From NCBI GenBank assembly GCA_963804865.1, contig CAWDSH010000026.1:62001-126000 (forward strand): 64,000 nucleotides of DNA. The letters run 5' to 3'. Under the pieces are notes generated by a model, which saw only the letters and a list, made by a program, of their open reading frames with translations, was not told where the DNA came from and searched no databases. The translations under genes were made by a program, and so were the position numbers. How positions within the stretch are numbered: position 1 is the stretch's first letter; each line of letters starts with the position of its first letter. The stretch comes from CAVVEQ01 sp963804865 (lineage in GTDB: Bacteria > Chloroflexota > Anaerolineae > Anaerolineales > Anaerolineaceae). Below, piece after piece: positions 48,188 to 56,889 of the stretch.

Positions 48188-48865
48188 TCATTTTGTACGG
48201 TTGATCAGGTCGATCATCCAGGATTCAACACCGGGGGGCGTATTGGGATCACCGGGCAGCGCGAGGGTGACGGTGAAGGCGTTGGCGAAGTAATCCGCGG
48301 GGGAGTTATTGCCATACGAAAAATATGGCTTCTTCCCGAAAGCGCAAACAGGGTCGATCTTGAGGCTTTTGTCCACGAAACGCATGCCGAGGAAGGCGGT
48401 CGATCTGCCGCCGACGTGATGCATGAGGGCGTCGCCATGCCCGCCGCCAAAGAGGGTGCCCAGCCCGTGCGCGCTGCGGTCGTCCCAGACGTGCCCGAGC
48501 TCGTGGATGATCCAGAGATCGGCGGCGCTGCCGGGCACGCGCCAGGGGTGCTGGTGAAAATCATGCGCCATGTAGACGCGGTTGGCGGTGACGTGGGAGC
48601 GCCCCGAGAACAGGCGCCCCAGCACGAATTGATTCCCAAGCAAGGATTTATCGGGGCCGATGGAGATCTTCGCGCCGGCGAGGTTCCTGACGATCCACTG
48701 CCTGCCGTGACCGCCGGTGACGCGGTCCAGGGCGGACTGCATCAGCTCGAGGGTATCAAGGATGACCTGCGCCTGGTCCTTTTTCCATTTACCGGTGACG
48801 AGGTTGATCTTGAAGTTCTTGAGGACGGCCTTGCGGTACTGGGATTTGCGGGTGTAAACGCCCAT
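48188..48865 (-). CDS. Putative zinc metalloprotease-like protein (HExxH)
   Basis: 225 residues with no signal peptide. The motif IIHELGHVWDDRS (residues about 118-130) is a zincin HExxH with adjoining residues. A later NNSPADYFANAF segment could supply the third ligand. The N-terminal part (KFKINLVTGKWKKDQAQVIL) is helical. No exact family is recognised; it resembles effector- or tape-associated zinc hydrolase domains. The start MGVYTRKSQYRK is the first in the frame. Confidence 0.65.
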   Translation of the reverse strand: MGVYTRKSQYRKAVLKNFKINLVTGKWKKDQAQVILDTLELMQSALDRVTGGHGRQWIVRNLAGAKISIGPDKSLLGNQFVLGRLFSGRSHVTANRVYMAHDFHQHPWRVPGSAADLWIIHELGHVWDDRSAHGLGTLFGGGHGDALMHHVGGRSTAFLGMRFVDKSLKIDPVCAFGKKPYFSYGNNSPADYFANAFTVTLALPGDPNTPPGVESWMIDLINRTK

Positions 48866-48935
48866 GTGTTGATTGTATACCCCTCACCTCTTGCCCCTCA
48901 CGCCTTATCATATTTTGTTCGCGAGGTGATTCTGG

Positions 48936-48946
48936 GTGAGATTGCC
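48936..48946. repeat. Repeat A, half copy
   Basis: GTGAGATTGCC occurs alone, followed by CCTCACCCCTTGCCC, which repeats the nearby 48888-48905 sequence. This suggests a truncated or rearranged element. Confidence 0.4.
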
Positions 48947-49006
48947 GTGACCCTCACCCCTTGCCCACCCTCACGCCCTATCTTTTTTTTCGCGAGTTGA
49001 CTCTGA

Positions 49007-49048
49007 ATGAGATTGCCACGCTCGCTCTTCGAGCTCGCTCGCAATGAC
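49007..49048. repeat. Dispersed palindromic repeat A, copy 3
   Basis: ATGAGATTGCCACGCTCGC and GAGCTCGCTCGCAATGAC form the ends, with a central CTCTTCGAG hairpin. It lies just after the VOC gene at 49074 (minus strand). Confidence 0.75.
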
Positions 49049-49073
49049 AAAGCGAGGGGAGAGGGGGTAAATG

Positions 49074-49472
49074 TTAACCTTTGTTCCAGGAGCCGATCTC
49101 GACCAGGTTGCCCTCGGGATCGGTGACCATCGAGGAGCGCATGCCCCAGGGTTCGTCGCGCGGGGCGTAGACCGGGCTGGCGCCTAAAGAAAGCGCGCGC
49201 TCGTATTCGGGCTGCACGTCCTCGAAGCGGGGCAGGTCGATGGCGATCTCGAAGGTGCCGTTGGCGCCCGCGGTGTAATCCGGCTCCTGCCCGAGCAGAC
49301 CGGCGAGCTGGGAGCGGGCATACATGGCGAAGCGCACGCCCTGGTGCTTGAACTCGGCGTAGGGGCTCTTGCCGTCCCAATCCACGTCGACGCCCAGCAG
49401 CGCCTTGTAGAATGCGACCATTTTCCCCATGTCCCTGGGAAAAAGGCCGATCATATCAATGCGAAGAGACAT
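49074..49472 (-). CDS. VOC family (glyoxalase-like) protein
   Basis: 132 residues, a single VOC unit. IGLFPRDMGKMVAFYKALLG is the first half and PWGMRSSMVTDPEGNLVEIG the second, with the usual DPEGN loop before a Glu metal ligand. The start at 49472 (MSLRIDM) has GGAGGAG just upstream and is preferred over the ATG at 49484. Function is unspecified, as for many small VOC proteins. Confidence 0.85.
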   Translation of the reverse strand: MSLRIDMIGLFPRDMGKMVAFYKALLGVDVDWDGKSPYAEFKHQGVRFAMYARSQLAGLLGQEPDYTAGANGTFEIAIDLPRFEDVQPEYERALSLGASPVYAPRDEPWGMRSSMVTDPEGNLVEIGSWNKG

Positions 49473-49515
49473 TCTCTCCTCCATTACTTGGATTCACTTC
49501 GGATGCAGATTCTTT

Positions 49516-49555
49516 GTGAGATTGCCACGCCCTGCTATGCAGGGCTCGCAATGAC
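49516..49555. repeat. Dispersed palindromic repeat A, copy 4
   Basis: GTGAGATTGCCACGCCCTGC and GCAGGGCTCGCAATGAC pair as a near-perfect hairpin. It is located between the VOC and azlD genes. Confidence 0.8.
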
Positions 49556-49559
49556 AAAA

Positions 49560-49874
49560 TTAAAGTATTGTATTTAGGATCAGAAGCGCAAGCATGCCGA
49601 CGGCGATGGTGAGCAGGGCGCTGCGGGTGCGCCAGGCGACGACGACCGCGACGATCCCGGCGAGCAGGCGGGTGTTATCCAGCCCGACCGCCAGTTTGCC
49701 ATCGCGGATGAGCAGCTCCTGGAAGATGATCACGGAGAGCACGGCGGGCGGGACGAGTTCCAGCGCGCGCTTGACCAGCGGCGGGACCGCCATGCGCCCG
49801 AACATCCAGATGAAGGAGAGGCGGGTGAGGAAGGTGAGCGCACCAGCGATGAGCATGACCAGCCAGATGTTCAT
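49560..49874 (-). CDS. azlD: AzlD, small subunit of branched-chain amino acid exporter
   Basis: A 104-residue protein with about four TMs. IAGALTFLTRLSFIWMFGRM and LVPPAVLSVIIFQELLIRDG match AzlD. AzlCD exports valine, leucine and related compounds. Its start overlaps the azlC stop by 4 bp. Confidence 0.9.
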   Translation of the reverse strand: MNIWLVMLIAGALTFLTRLSFIWMFGRMAVPPLVKRALELVPPAVLSVIIFQELLIRDGKLAVGLDNTRLLAGIVAVVVAWRTRSALLTIAVGMLALLILNTIL

Positions 49875-50578
49875 TTCTTCCCCCCTGCCAGCAGCCCGGC
49901 GGTGATGCCCGCGAAGGCGGCGACGATGATGCCCAGCCTGTAGGGCAGCGAAAAGGCGATCAGCGCGGTGATGCCGCCGACCAGGGCGGCGACGGTGCCG
50001 GCGCGGTCCTTGAGCGCGGGGACGACCAGGGCGATGAAGGTGAGCGGGAGGGCAAAATCAAGCGACCAGCTCGCGGGGATGACCGCGCCCAGAAAGACGC
50101 CGAGGGCGGTGCTGATCTGCCAGCAGGTCCAGAGCCCCAGCCCCGCGCCGAGGAAGAACCAGTGCTGGTTGCCGCCGTTGCCCTCCTCGTTGTAATGGGT
50201 GATGGTCACGGCGTAGGCTTCATCGGTGAGCAGGTAAGCCAGTCCCGCCTTCCAGGCAGGGTTGAGCTTCTGCACGAAGCCGGCGACGGAGGCGCTGTAG
50301 AGCGCGTGGCGCAGGTTGACGACGAAGATGGTGAGGACGATGACGAGACCGGGGACGGCCTGCTGGATGAGCTGGGTGGCGACGAACTGGGAGCTGCCGG
50401 CGAAGACGATGAAGGACATGGACTGGGCGGCAGGGACGGGGATGCCCGACTGGCGCGCGAGCGCGCCGTAGATCGCGCCGAAGGGTGCCACGCCCAGCAG
50501 GATGGGCAGGACGGCCTGGACGCCGCGCAGGAACTGGCGGCTGCGGGATTCGATGGGGGGAGTGGTGGTGGACATCAT
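49871..50578 (-). CDS. azlC: AzlC, branched-chain amino acid exporter subunit
   Basis: A 235-residue membrane protein. VAPFGAIYGALARQSGIPVP, then MSFIVFAGSSQFVATQLI and NLRHALYSASV are the AzlC signatures. It forms the transport core with AzlD. No regulator gene is adjacent. A repeat A copy lies just upstream. Confidence 0.93.
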   Translation of the reverse strand: MMSTTTPPIESRSRQFLRGVQAVLPILLGVAPFGAIYGALARQSGIPVPAAQSMSFIVFAGSSQFVATQLIQQAVPGLVIVLTIFVVNLRHALYSASVAGFVQKLNPAWKAGLAYLLTDEAYAVTITHYNEEGNGGNQHWFFLGAGLGLWTCWQISTALGVFLGAVIPASWSLDFALPLTFIALVVPALKDRAGTVAALVGGITALIAFSLPYRLGIIVAAFAGITAGLLAGGKK

Positions 50579-50610
50579 GACTGAGAAGTATTTGAATTAT
50601 GGTGACTTGG

Positions 50611-50650
50611 GTGAGATTGCTTCGTCGCTCTCGCGCTCGCTCGCAATGAC
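50611..50650. repeat. Dispersed palindromic repeat A, copy 5
   Basis: GTGAGATTGCTTCGTCGCTC and GCGCTCGCTCGCAATGAC form the ends. A second GCGCAATGAC follows at about 50677-50686, so part of the element may be duplicated. Confidence 0.75.
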
Positions 50651-50686
50651 AAAACAGGGCAGATCGTCATCTGGTGCGCAATGACA

Positions 50687-52369
50687 TTAAGCGAGGCCCA
50701 TTTCCTTCATGTACTTGTCCTTGTTCTGGACGCGGGCGTTCTTGCCGCTGGAGGTCTTCACCAGCCAGCGCGGACCGACGAGGTGCACGTGGCGCAGGGC
50801 GACCGCAGAGCCGCGGGTGACCGCCTGGCGGACTTCGTCACCAATGCGCTCGCGCTCGGCGGGATCATCGGTCTCGACCTCGGCGACGATGACCACGTCC
50901 TCGGTGCCGGATTGCTCGTTGAAGATGCCGAAGGCTGAAACGCGCCCGGCGTGCACGCCGCGCACGGTCATGGCCAGCTCCTCGAGGTCCATGGGGTAGA
51001 CGTTCTTGCCGCCGACGATGATCATTTCCTTCTTGCGCCCGCAGACGTAGACCTCGCCATCCACCATGTAGCCGTAGTCGCCGGTGAGGTACCAGCCGTC
51101 CTTGATGGCCTTTTCGGTGGCATCCGGGCGGTGGTAGTACTCCGTGAGCATGCAGTCGCTGGTGAGCGCCAGCTCGCCGATGGCGCGCTCGGGCAGCTCC
51201 TTGAGGTGCGCATCCAGCACGCGCACGCGGGTGCCCTCGATGGCGGGACCGGCGGAGGGCATCTTGACCGAAGGCCTGCCGGGCTGCGCCGGGCGCGCCT
51301 GCCACTCGGTCTGCATGGCCTCGCGGTCGATCTCGTCCACGGTGACCGGGGATTGGATGCCGCCCTGGGTGACGGCGAAGACGTTCTCCGCCATGGCGTA
51401 ACAGGTGCAGAGCGTCTCCCATTTCAGCCCGTAGGACTTGAAGCGCTCGAAGAAGGCGAGGTGCGATTCGTGGCGCATGGGCTCGGAGCAGTTGGAGATG
51501 GCGCGCCAGGAGGAAAGATCGACGCCCTCGAGGTCGCGCTCGCGGATCTTCTGGGCGCAGAAGTTATAGGCGAAGTTGGGCAGCCAGGAGAGCGTGCCCC
51601 TGTATTTCGAGACGGCCTGCAGCAGGCGCGCCGGGGCGCGCACCCATTCGAAGGGCGAGAGCAGCACGAGCGGCACGCCCAGCAGGATGGGCATGAGGAA
51701 GCAGGCGATCAGCCCCATGTCGTGGTAGAGCGGCAGCCAGGAGACGACCACGTCGCGGGAGAGATCCAGGCGCAGCTCGCGGCTGTAGTGCTCGAGCTGG
51801 CGGTGGACGGCGCCATGCGAGAGCGCCACGCCCTTCTGCAGGCCGGTGGTGCCGGAGGAATGCTGCAGGAGGACGATATCCTCCTCGCGGCGCGAAAGCC
51901 CGCCGAGGGCGCTGAAATCGGGATCGCAGGGCGGCTCGACCTCGTCGCTGACGATCAGCGCGCGCACGGAAGTCCCCTGCCCCAGCGCGGCGCGCACTTC
52001 CGGCTCGAACTCGCGGTAGGTGAGGATGCCTTCGGGTTTGGTGACGCCGATCAGGGCGGCGAGATCGGCGCGGTAGCGCTCGGGGAGCAGCTTCTCGGTG
52101 AGGAAGGGCATGATGGAGGGGATGGCGCCGCGCAGGACGCAGCCGAAATAGGCGTAGATCAGCTCGAAGGAATGCTGGAAGATGAGGATGACCACCTCGC
52201 CGGGCTGGATGCCGCGCCGCTCGAGGGTGCGCGCGTAGCCGGCGGCGCCGCGCAGCAGGTCGCGGTAGGTGAGCGGGGTATCCTCGCGGTTGGCGAGCAG
52301 GACGTGGATGGCGGCCTGGTCGGGATGCTCCGCGTAATGGCGCTGCAGGGTCTCGGAAAAGGTGGGCAT
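50687..52369 (-). CDS. Fatty acyl-AMP ligase-like AMP-binding enzyme
   Basis: A 560-residue adenylate-forming enzyme. The phosphate loop is LLQHSSGTTGLQKGVALSHG, the adenine/ribose motifs include LTGDYGYM, and the hinge is CGRKKEMIIVGGKNVYPMDLE. The pattern fits the fatty acyl-AMP ligase branch, which loads acyl groups onto carrier proteins. The frame is open upstream but overlaps the carrier-protein gene; the ATG at 52369 lies 7 bp after that gene's stop. It should acylate the ACP encoded next to it. No polyketide synthase or NRPS is in the window. Confidence 0.9.
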   Translation of the reverse strand: MPTFSETLQRHYAEHPDQAAIHVLLANREDTPLTYRDLLRGAAGYARTLERRGIQPGEVVILIFQHSFELIYAYFGCVLRGAIPSIMPFLTEKLLPERYRADLAALIGVTKPEGILTYREFEPEVRAALGQGTSVRALIVSDEVEPPCDPDFSALGGLSRREEDIVLLQHSSGTTGLQKGVALSHGAVHRQLEHYSRELRLDLSRDVVVSWLPLYHDMGLIACFLMPILLGVPLVLLSPFEWVRAPARLLQAVSKYRGTLSWLPNFAYNFCAQKIRERDLEGVDLSSWRAISNCSEPMRHESHLAFFERFKSYGLKWETLCTCYAMAENVFAVTQGGIQSPVTVDEIDREAMQTEWQARPAQPGRPSVKMPSAGPAIEGTRVRVLDAHLKELPERAIGELALTSDCMLTEYYHRPDATEKAIKDGWYLTGDYGYMVDGEVYVCGRKKEMIIVGGKNVYPMDLEELAMTVRGVHAGRVSAFGIFNEQSGTEDVVIVAEVETDDPAERERIGDEVRQAVTRGSAVALRHVHLVGPRWLVKTSSGKNARVQNKDKYMKEMGLA

Positions 52370-52376
52370 GAGGCTG

Positions 52377-52625
52377 TTACTTGCGGCGGGATTCGATGAG
52401 GGCGGCGAGCTGCTCGAGGGTATCGAAGGTATCGGCGGTGAGCTCGGAATCATCGATGTGCACGCCGTAGGTATCCTCGACGAGCAGGGCGAGATCCACC
52501 AGGCTGAAGGAATTGATCAGCCCGGCGGAGATGAGCGGCTGATCGGGTTTGAGCTTTCGATCGGGCTGCTTGATGATCTTTTCGGCGATGGCGGCGCCGA
52601 GCGCGGCGATGAGTTCTGCGGACAT
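52377..52625 (-). CDS. Acyl carrier protein
   Basis: An 82-residue carrier protein. The phosphopantetheine serine is in GLINSFSLVDLALLVEDTYG (the usual D before S is N here). A downstream acidic helix, IDDSELTADTFDTLEQLAAL, is typical. It is co-transcribed with the acyl-AMP ligase, which likely loads it. Confidence 0.9.
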   Translation of the reverse strand: MSAELIAALGAAIAEKIIKQPDRKLKPDQPLISAGLINSFSLVDLALLVEDTYGVHIDDSELTADTFDTLEQLAALIESRRK

Positions 52626-52788
52626 GAGAAAACCCCTTTATTTCAGGTTTGGTATCGAACGGGGAGATTATAATGTTTAAATTAATTTAAATATTTTACA
52701 TTTTTTTAATTATCCTGACCCTTTCCTTTCTTTTTTCTTCCTTCTGATTGCAAAAAGTAACAAGCAGCTCTTTTCTAATGTTCATTTC

Positions 52789-52828
52789 TCTTGACACGTT
52801 CTTGACATTCCACAAAGGTTTCTTGACA
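52789..52828 (+). promoter_or_regulatory. Three phased TCTTGACA direct repeats upstream of kdp
   Basis: TCTTGACA occurs at 52789, 52800 and 52821, spaced by 11 and 21 bp, about one and two helical turns. They lie 50-90 bp before the first small kdp ORF. They may be binding sites for the response regulator encoded downstream or overlapping -35 boxes; no good -10 is seen. Confidence 0.5.
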
Positions 52829-52877
52829 CGAATTTAACCATTATCGGAGTAAATTCTATTTAATCAAAGGGCAAGCC

Positions 52878-52970
52878 ATGAATGATCTTTACATGCTCAT
52901 CCTTATCGCCTGTTTCTGTCTATTTATGTGGGGGCTTTTAAAGCTTTGCACCTGGTTGATCAATAGCTGA
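52878..52970 (+). CDS. KdpF-like 30-residue membrane peptide
   Basis: MNDLYMLILIACFCLF is followed by a second hydrophobic part with LLKLCTWLI. It is one TM long, begins with the same MNDL as kdpF and ends 1 bp before it. It resembles the small ORFs often seen before kdpF, with the pattern of a central Phe-rich helix and a Cys-x-x-Leu tail. AAAGGG upstream is a weak Shine-Dalgarno. Confidence 0.6.
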   Translation: MNDLYMLILIACFCLFMWGLLKLCTWLINS

Positions 52971-52971
52971 C

Positions 52972-53064
52972 ATGAATGATCTTGTGCTCCTGGCAGGCCT
53001 GATCGCCCTGGCTCTGCTGGTTTATCTTTTTATCGCGCTGATCAAACCGGAGTGGTTTGGATGA
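52972..53064 (+). CDS. kdpF: KdpF, small subunit of potassium-transporting ATPase
   Basis: A 30-residue single-TM peptide (LAGLIALALLVYLFIALIKP, ending EWFG), a textbook KdpF that stabilises the KdpABC complex. Its stop overlaps the kdpA start by ATGA. Confidence 0.9.
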   Translation: MNDLVLLAGLIALALLVYLFIALIKPEWFG

Positions 53065-54782
53065 ACCCGTTTACCCTGCTTCAATTCGTTTTCTATATCA
53101 TCGTCCTGCTGGCGCTGGTGAAACCCCTGGGGTTCTACATGGCGCGAGTGTACCAGGGCGAGCAAACATTCCTCACTCCCATTCTTCAACCCGTGGAGCG
53201 GTTCCTTTACCGTCTCGCCGGAGTAAATCCTGCAGCCGAGATGAATTGGAAATCCTATGCCGGCGTGTTGTTGTGGTTCAACCTTGCCGGGCTGCTCTTC
53301 CTGTATCTCCTGCTGCGCCTGCAACATCTCCTGCCCCTTAATCCGCAGGACCTTGGACCTGTTTCACCCGAACTGGCCTTCAATACTGCAACCAGTTTTG
53401 CCACCAACACCAACTGGCAGAGTTATGGAGGGGAATCGACATTAAGTTATCTGTCCCAGATGCTCGGCCCGACGGTGCAGAATTTTCTTTCGGCTGCGAC
53501 AGGGATGGCGGTTTTGATAGCGCTCATTCGCGGGATTGTCCAGCATACAGCGGAAAAACTCGGCAACTTCTGGGTGGACATAACGCGCTCCACGCTCTAT
53601 ATCCTGCTTCCGCTGGCGCTCATCCTGGCGCTGGTACTCGTCTCGCAAGGAGTGGTGCAAAACCTTCAGCCATATGCTGTCGCGCAGAATTTGGACATAT
53701 CATCGGGACTCACCTCACAAATCCTGCCACTTGGACCAGCGGCATCCCAAATTGCCATCAAACAATTGGGGACGAATGGCGGCGGTTATTTCAACGTCAA
53801 CTCCGCTCACCCATTTGAGAATCCCACCCCGCTCTCCAACTTTATTGAGATGCTCGCGATCCTGCTCATCCCGGCTGCGCTGACCTATACATTCGGAAAA
53901 ATGGTTGGTGATACCCGCCAAGGCTGGGCAATCCTGGCAACCATGTTGATATTATTTGTGGCGATGGCTGGATTGGCGATATGGGCTGAGACGCAGGGAA
54001 ATCCAGCTTTGGCGGGACTGGGCATTGACCAATCAGCCGGCAATATGGAAGGCAAGGAGGTGCGTTTTGGCGCTGCCAATTCGGCATTGTGGGCTACGGC
54101 TACCACCGCGGCGTCCAATGGCTCGGTGAATTCGATGCACGACTCATTTACACCACTCGGCGGGTTGGTGCCACTGTGGCTGATGCAGCTGGGAGAAGTC
54201 GTTTTCGGAGGGGTCGGCTCCGGGATGTACGGGATGCTGGCCTTCGTATTGATCGCGGTGTTTATTGCAGGGTTGATGGTTGGGCGCACGCCGGAATACC
54301 TGGGCAAGAAGATCGAAATTTTCGAAATGAAGATGGCGGCGCTCGTTGTGCTTATCCCGATCCTTACCGTACTTTTCGGTACGGCCATCGCCGTGCTCAC
54401 CCCGGCAGGAAAGGCGGGAGTTTTCAATGCCGGGCCTCAGGGCTTCAGTGAAGTGCTATACGCGTTCTCATCGGCGGGTAACAACAACGGTTCCGCCTTT
54501 GCCGGCCTGGCTGCCAACTCCATGTTCTATAACACGGCGCTGGGAATTGCCATGCTGATCGCCCGTTATGCCCTGATCGTGCCGATATTGGCCATGGCCG
54601 GTTCCCTGGCGCGCAAGAAAAAGGTACCCGTCAGTGCAGGTACGCTGCCCACCCACACGCCCCTCTTCATTGCCTGGTTGATCGGCGTGGTCATCATCGT
54701 CGGAGCGCTGAGCTTTCTGCCGGCATTGGCGCTGGGTCCAATAGTTCAACAATTGTTACTCGGCAGCGGGAAATTATTCTAA
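53061..54782 (+). CDS. kdpA: KdpA, potassium-binding channel-like subunit
   Basis: 573 residues, about ten TMs. The four selectivity-filter regions are visible: ATSFATNTNWQSYGGE, KQLGTNGGGYFNVNSAHPFE, TAASNGSVNSMHDSFTPLGG and AFSSAGNNNGSAFAGL. The ATG at 53061 overlaps the kdpF stop. It takes in K+ for the P-type ATPase KdpB. The stop TAA is followed by kdpB within 1 bp. Confidence 0.96.
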   Translation: MNPFTLLQFVFYIIVLLALVKPLGFYMARVYQGEQTFLTPILQPVERFLYRLAGVNPAAEMNWKSYAGVLLWFNLAGLLFLYLLLRLQHLLPLNPQDLGPVSPELAFNTATSFATNTNWQSYGGESTLSYLSQMLGPTVQNFLSAATGMAVLIALIRGIVQHTAEKLGNFWVDITRSTLYILLPLALILALVLVSQGVVQNLQPYAVAQNLDISSGLTSQILPLGPAASQIAIKQLGTNGGGYFNVNSAHPFENPTPLSNFIEMLAILLIPAALTYTFGKMVGDTRQGWAILATMLILFVAMAGLAIWAETQGNPALAGLGIDQSAGNMEGKEVRFGAANSALWATATTAASNGSVNSMHDSFTPLGGLVPLWLMQLGEVVFGGVGSGMYGMLAFVLIAVFIAGLMVGRTPEYLGKKIEIFEMKMAALVVLIPILTVLFGTAIAVLTPAGKAGVFNAGPQGFSEVLYAFSSAGNNNGSAFAGLAANSMFYNTALGIAMLIARYALIVPILAMAGSLARKKKVPVSAGTLPTHTPLFIAWLIGVVIIVGALSFLPALALGPIVQQLLLGSGKLF

Positions 54783-56881
54783 TGACCACAAAACCCGGAA
54801 TTGCCGCGATGCGAGGGCAGCTTTACCGCAGGGCTGTGCAGGATGCGTTCAAGAAACTTGACCTGCGCCGCCAGGCGCGCAACCCGGTCATGTTTGTAAC
54901 CGAAATTGGCGCCATTCTGACCACCGTTTTGTGGCTCCAGGCCTTATCCGGCGAGGGCGAGGCTCCAACTGCATTCATCGGAACGATTGCGCTCTGGTTG
55001 TGGTTCACCGTGCTTTTCGCCAATTTCTCCGAAGCGCTGGCTGAAGGCCGAGGAAAAGCCCAGGCTGAATCCCTGCGTAAAGCCCGCCAGGATACCTCCG
55101 CCAAATACCTGCGAGGCAATCCAGCCATCCTGGAAGCAGCTCTGCGGGTTGTTGAAATCATCTCCTCCACCAAACTGCAGAAAGACGATCTCTACCTGGT
55201 CGAAGCAGGCGACATCCTGCCGGCTGACGGCGAGATCCTCTCCGGTATTGCCTCAGTGGATGAAAGCGCTGTAACCGGGGAATCTGCTCCCGTTGTGCGC
55301 GAAGCCGGCGGAGACCGGTCGGCTGTAACCGGGGGGACGCGGCTCCTTTCCGACTGGTTGATCGTGAGAGTCAGCTCCCACCCCGGCGAGGGTTTTCTCG
55401 ACCGGATGATTTCAATGGTAGAAGGCGCAAAGCGGCAAAAGACACCCAACGAAATCGCCTTGAGCGTCCTGCTTTCCAGTTTAACCATCGTTTTCCTGGT
55501 CGTGTGCATGACGCTTCTCCCCTTCTCCCTGTTCAGTGTACAGTCAGCCGGACAGGGAAAGCCCATTACCATCACCGTACTGGTAGCCTTGCTCATCTGT
55601 CTTATCCCCACAACGATCGGTGGACTGCTCTCAGCCATTGGCATCGCCGGGATGGATCGTCTCATCCAGCGCAATGTCATTGCCATGTCGGGTAGGGCCG
55701 TGGAGGCTGCCGGCGACGTGGATGTTTTACTGCTCGATAAAACCGGTACCATCACGCTGGGCAACCGCCATGCGGTCGATTTCATTCCAATCGGCGGCAT
55801 AGACCCGCGCGAGCTGGCTGAAGCCGCGCAACTGGCTTCGCTGGTCGATGAAACGCCTGAAGGGCGTTCGATCGTCGTGCTCGCCAAGGAAAAGTACGAC
55901 CTGCGCGGACAGACGATGGGCGCCAGTGAAAAAGCCCCGCATGGGATGCATTTTATTCCATTCACTGCGCAGACGCGCATGTCCGGCGTTGATTTCAATG
56001 GCACCTCGATCCGCAAAGGTGCACCGGACACGCTGATGGCGCTGATCCAATCGAGCGGGAACGAACTTCCGGCCGATCTCGCACTCATGGTGGATAGCAT
56101 TGCGCGCAGCGGTGGAACCCCGCTGGTGGTGGCGCGGGACGGGCAGGCGCTGGGAGTCATTCACCTCAAGGACATCGTCAAAGGAGGGATCAAGGAACGC
56201 TTTGCCCAGCTGCGTAAAATGGGAATCAAGACCGTGATGATCACCGGTGATAATCCGCTCACGGCAGCTGCCATTTCCGCCGAAGCCGGAGTTGACGATT
56301 TTCTGGCCCAGGCCACCCCCGAGGAAAAGCTTAAACTGATCCGCGAATACCAATCGGGCGGTCGACTGGTTGCCATGACCGGCGACGGCACCAATGATGC
56401 CCCCGCTCTCGCGCAAGCCGATGTGGCAGTGGCCATGAACACAGGCACCCAGCCCGCCCGTGAAGCTGCCAACATGGTGGACCTGGACAGCAATCCAACC
56501 AAGCTCATCGAGATCGTGGAAATCGGCAAGCAATTGCTGATGACGCGCGGCTCGCTGACCACTTTCAGTATTGCCAATGATGTGAGTAAATACTTCGCCA
56601 TCATCCCCGCTGCATTTTCTTCGACCTACCCGGCTCTGGGCGCGCTGAATTTTATGCGCCTGACCACACCCCAGAGCGCCATCCTTGCGGCGGTGATCTT
56701 CAATGCGCTCATTATCATCGCTCTCATTCCGCTGGCTTTACGCGGCGTACCATACCGCCCCAAACCGGCTTCACAACTATTGCGTGATAATTTACTGGTT
56801 TACGGGGTCGGCGGCTTGATCGCTCCATTTATTGGCATCAAATTGATCGATATGCTGCTGGCCTTGTTGCGTTTCGTATAG
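54782..56881 (+). CDS. kdpB: KdpB, P-type ATPase subunit
   Basis: A 699-residue P-type ATPase. The phosphorylation motif is DKTGTITLGN with Asp at residue 319. VTGESAPV is the actuator TGES, and MTGDGTNDAPALAQADV is the hinge motif. It hydrolyses ATP to drive K+ uptake with KdpA and KdpC. The start overlaps the last base of kdpA. Confidence 0.97.
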   Translation: MTTKPGIAAMRGQLYRRAVQDAFKKLDLRRQARNPVMFVTEIGAILTTVLWLQALSGEGEAPTAFIGTIALWLWFTVLFANFSEALAEGRGKAQAESLRKARQDTSAKYLRGNPAILEAALRVVEIISSTKLQKDDLYLVEAGDILPADGEILSGIASVDESAVTGESAPVVREAGGDRSAVTGGTRLLSDWLIVRVSSHPGEGFLDRMISMVEGAKRQKTPNEIALSVLLSSLTIVFLVVCMTLLPFSLFSVQSAGQGKPITITVLVALLICLIPTTIGGLLSAIGIAGMDRLIQRNVIAMSGRAVEAAGDVDVLLLDKTGTITLGNRHAVDFIPIGGIDPRELAEAAQLASLVDETPEGRSIVVLAKEKYDLRGQTMGASEKAPHGMHFIPFTAQTRMSGVDFNGTSIRKGAPDTLMALIQSSGNELPADLALMVDSIARSGGTPLVVARDGQALGVIHLKDIVKGGIKERFAQLRKMGIKTVMITGDNPLTAAAISAEAGVDDFLAQATPEEKLKLIREYQSGGRLVAMTGDGTNDAPALAQADVAVAMNTGTQPAREAANMVDLDSNPTKLIEIVEIGKQLLMTRGSLTTFSIANDVSKYFAIIPAAFSSTYPALGALNFMRLTTPQSAILAAVIFNALIIIALIPLALRGVPYRPKPASQLLRDNLLVYGVGGLIAPFIGIKLIDMLLALLRFV

Positions 56882-56889
56882 GAGATATC

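Noticed and set aside
44150..50650. A CRISPR array formed by the recurring palindromes
   Set aside because: The copies are separated by whole genes at irregular distances and vary internally; there are no regular spacers or cas genes.
50951..52399. 482-residue ORF opposite the acyl-AMP ligase
   Set aside because: It lies entirely antisense to a strongly supported enzyme and carrier protein, has low-complexity Asp/Glu/Gly-rich sequence, and is a shadow of high-GC codon use.
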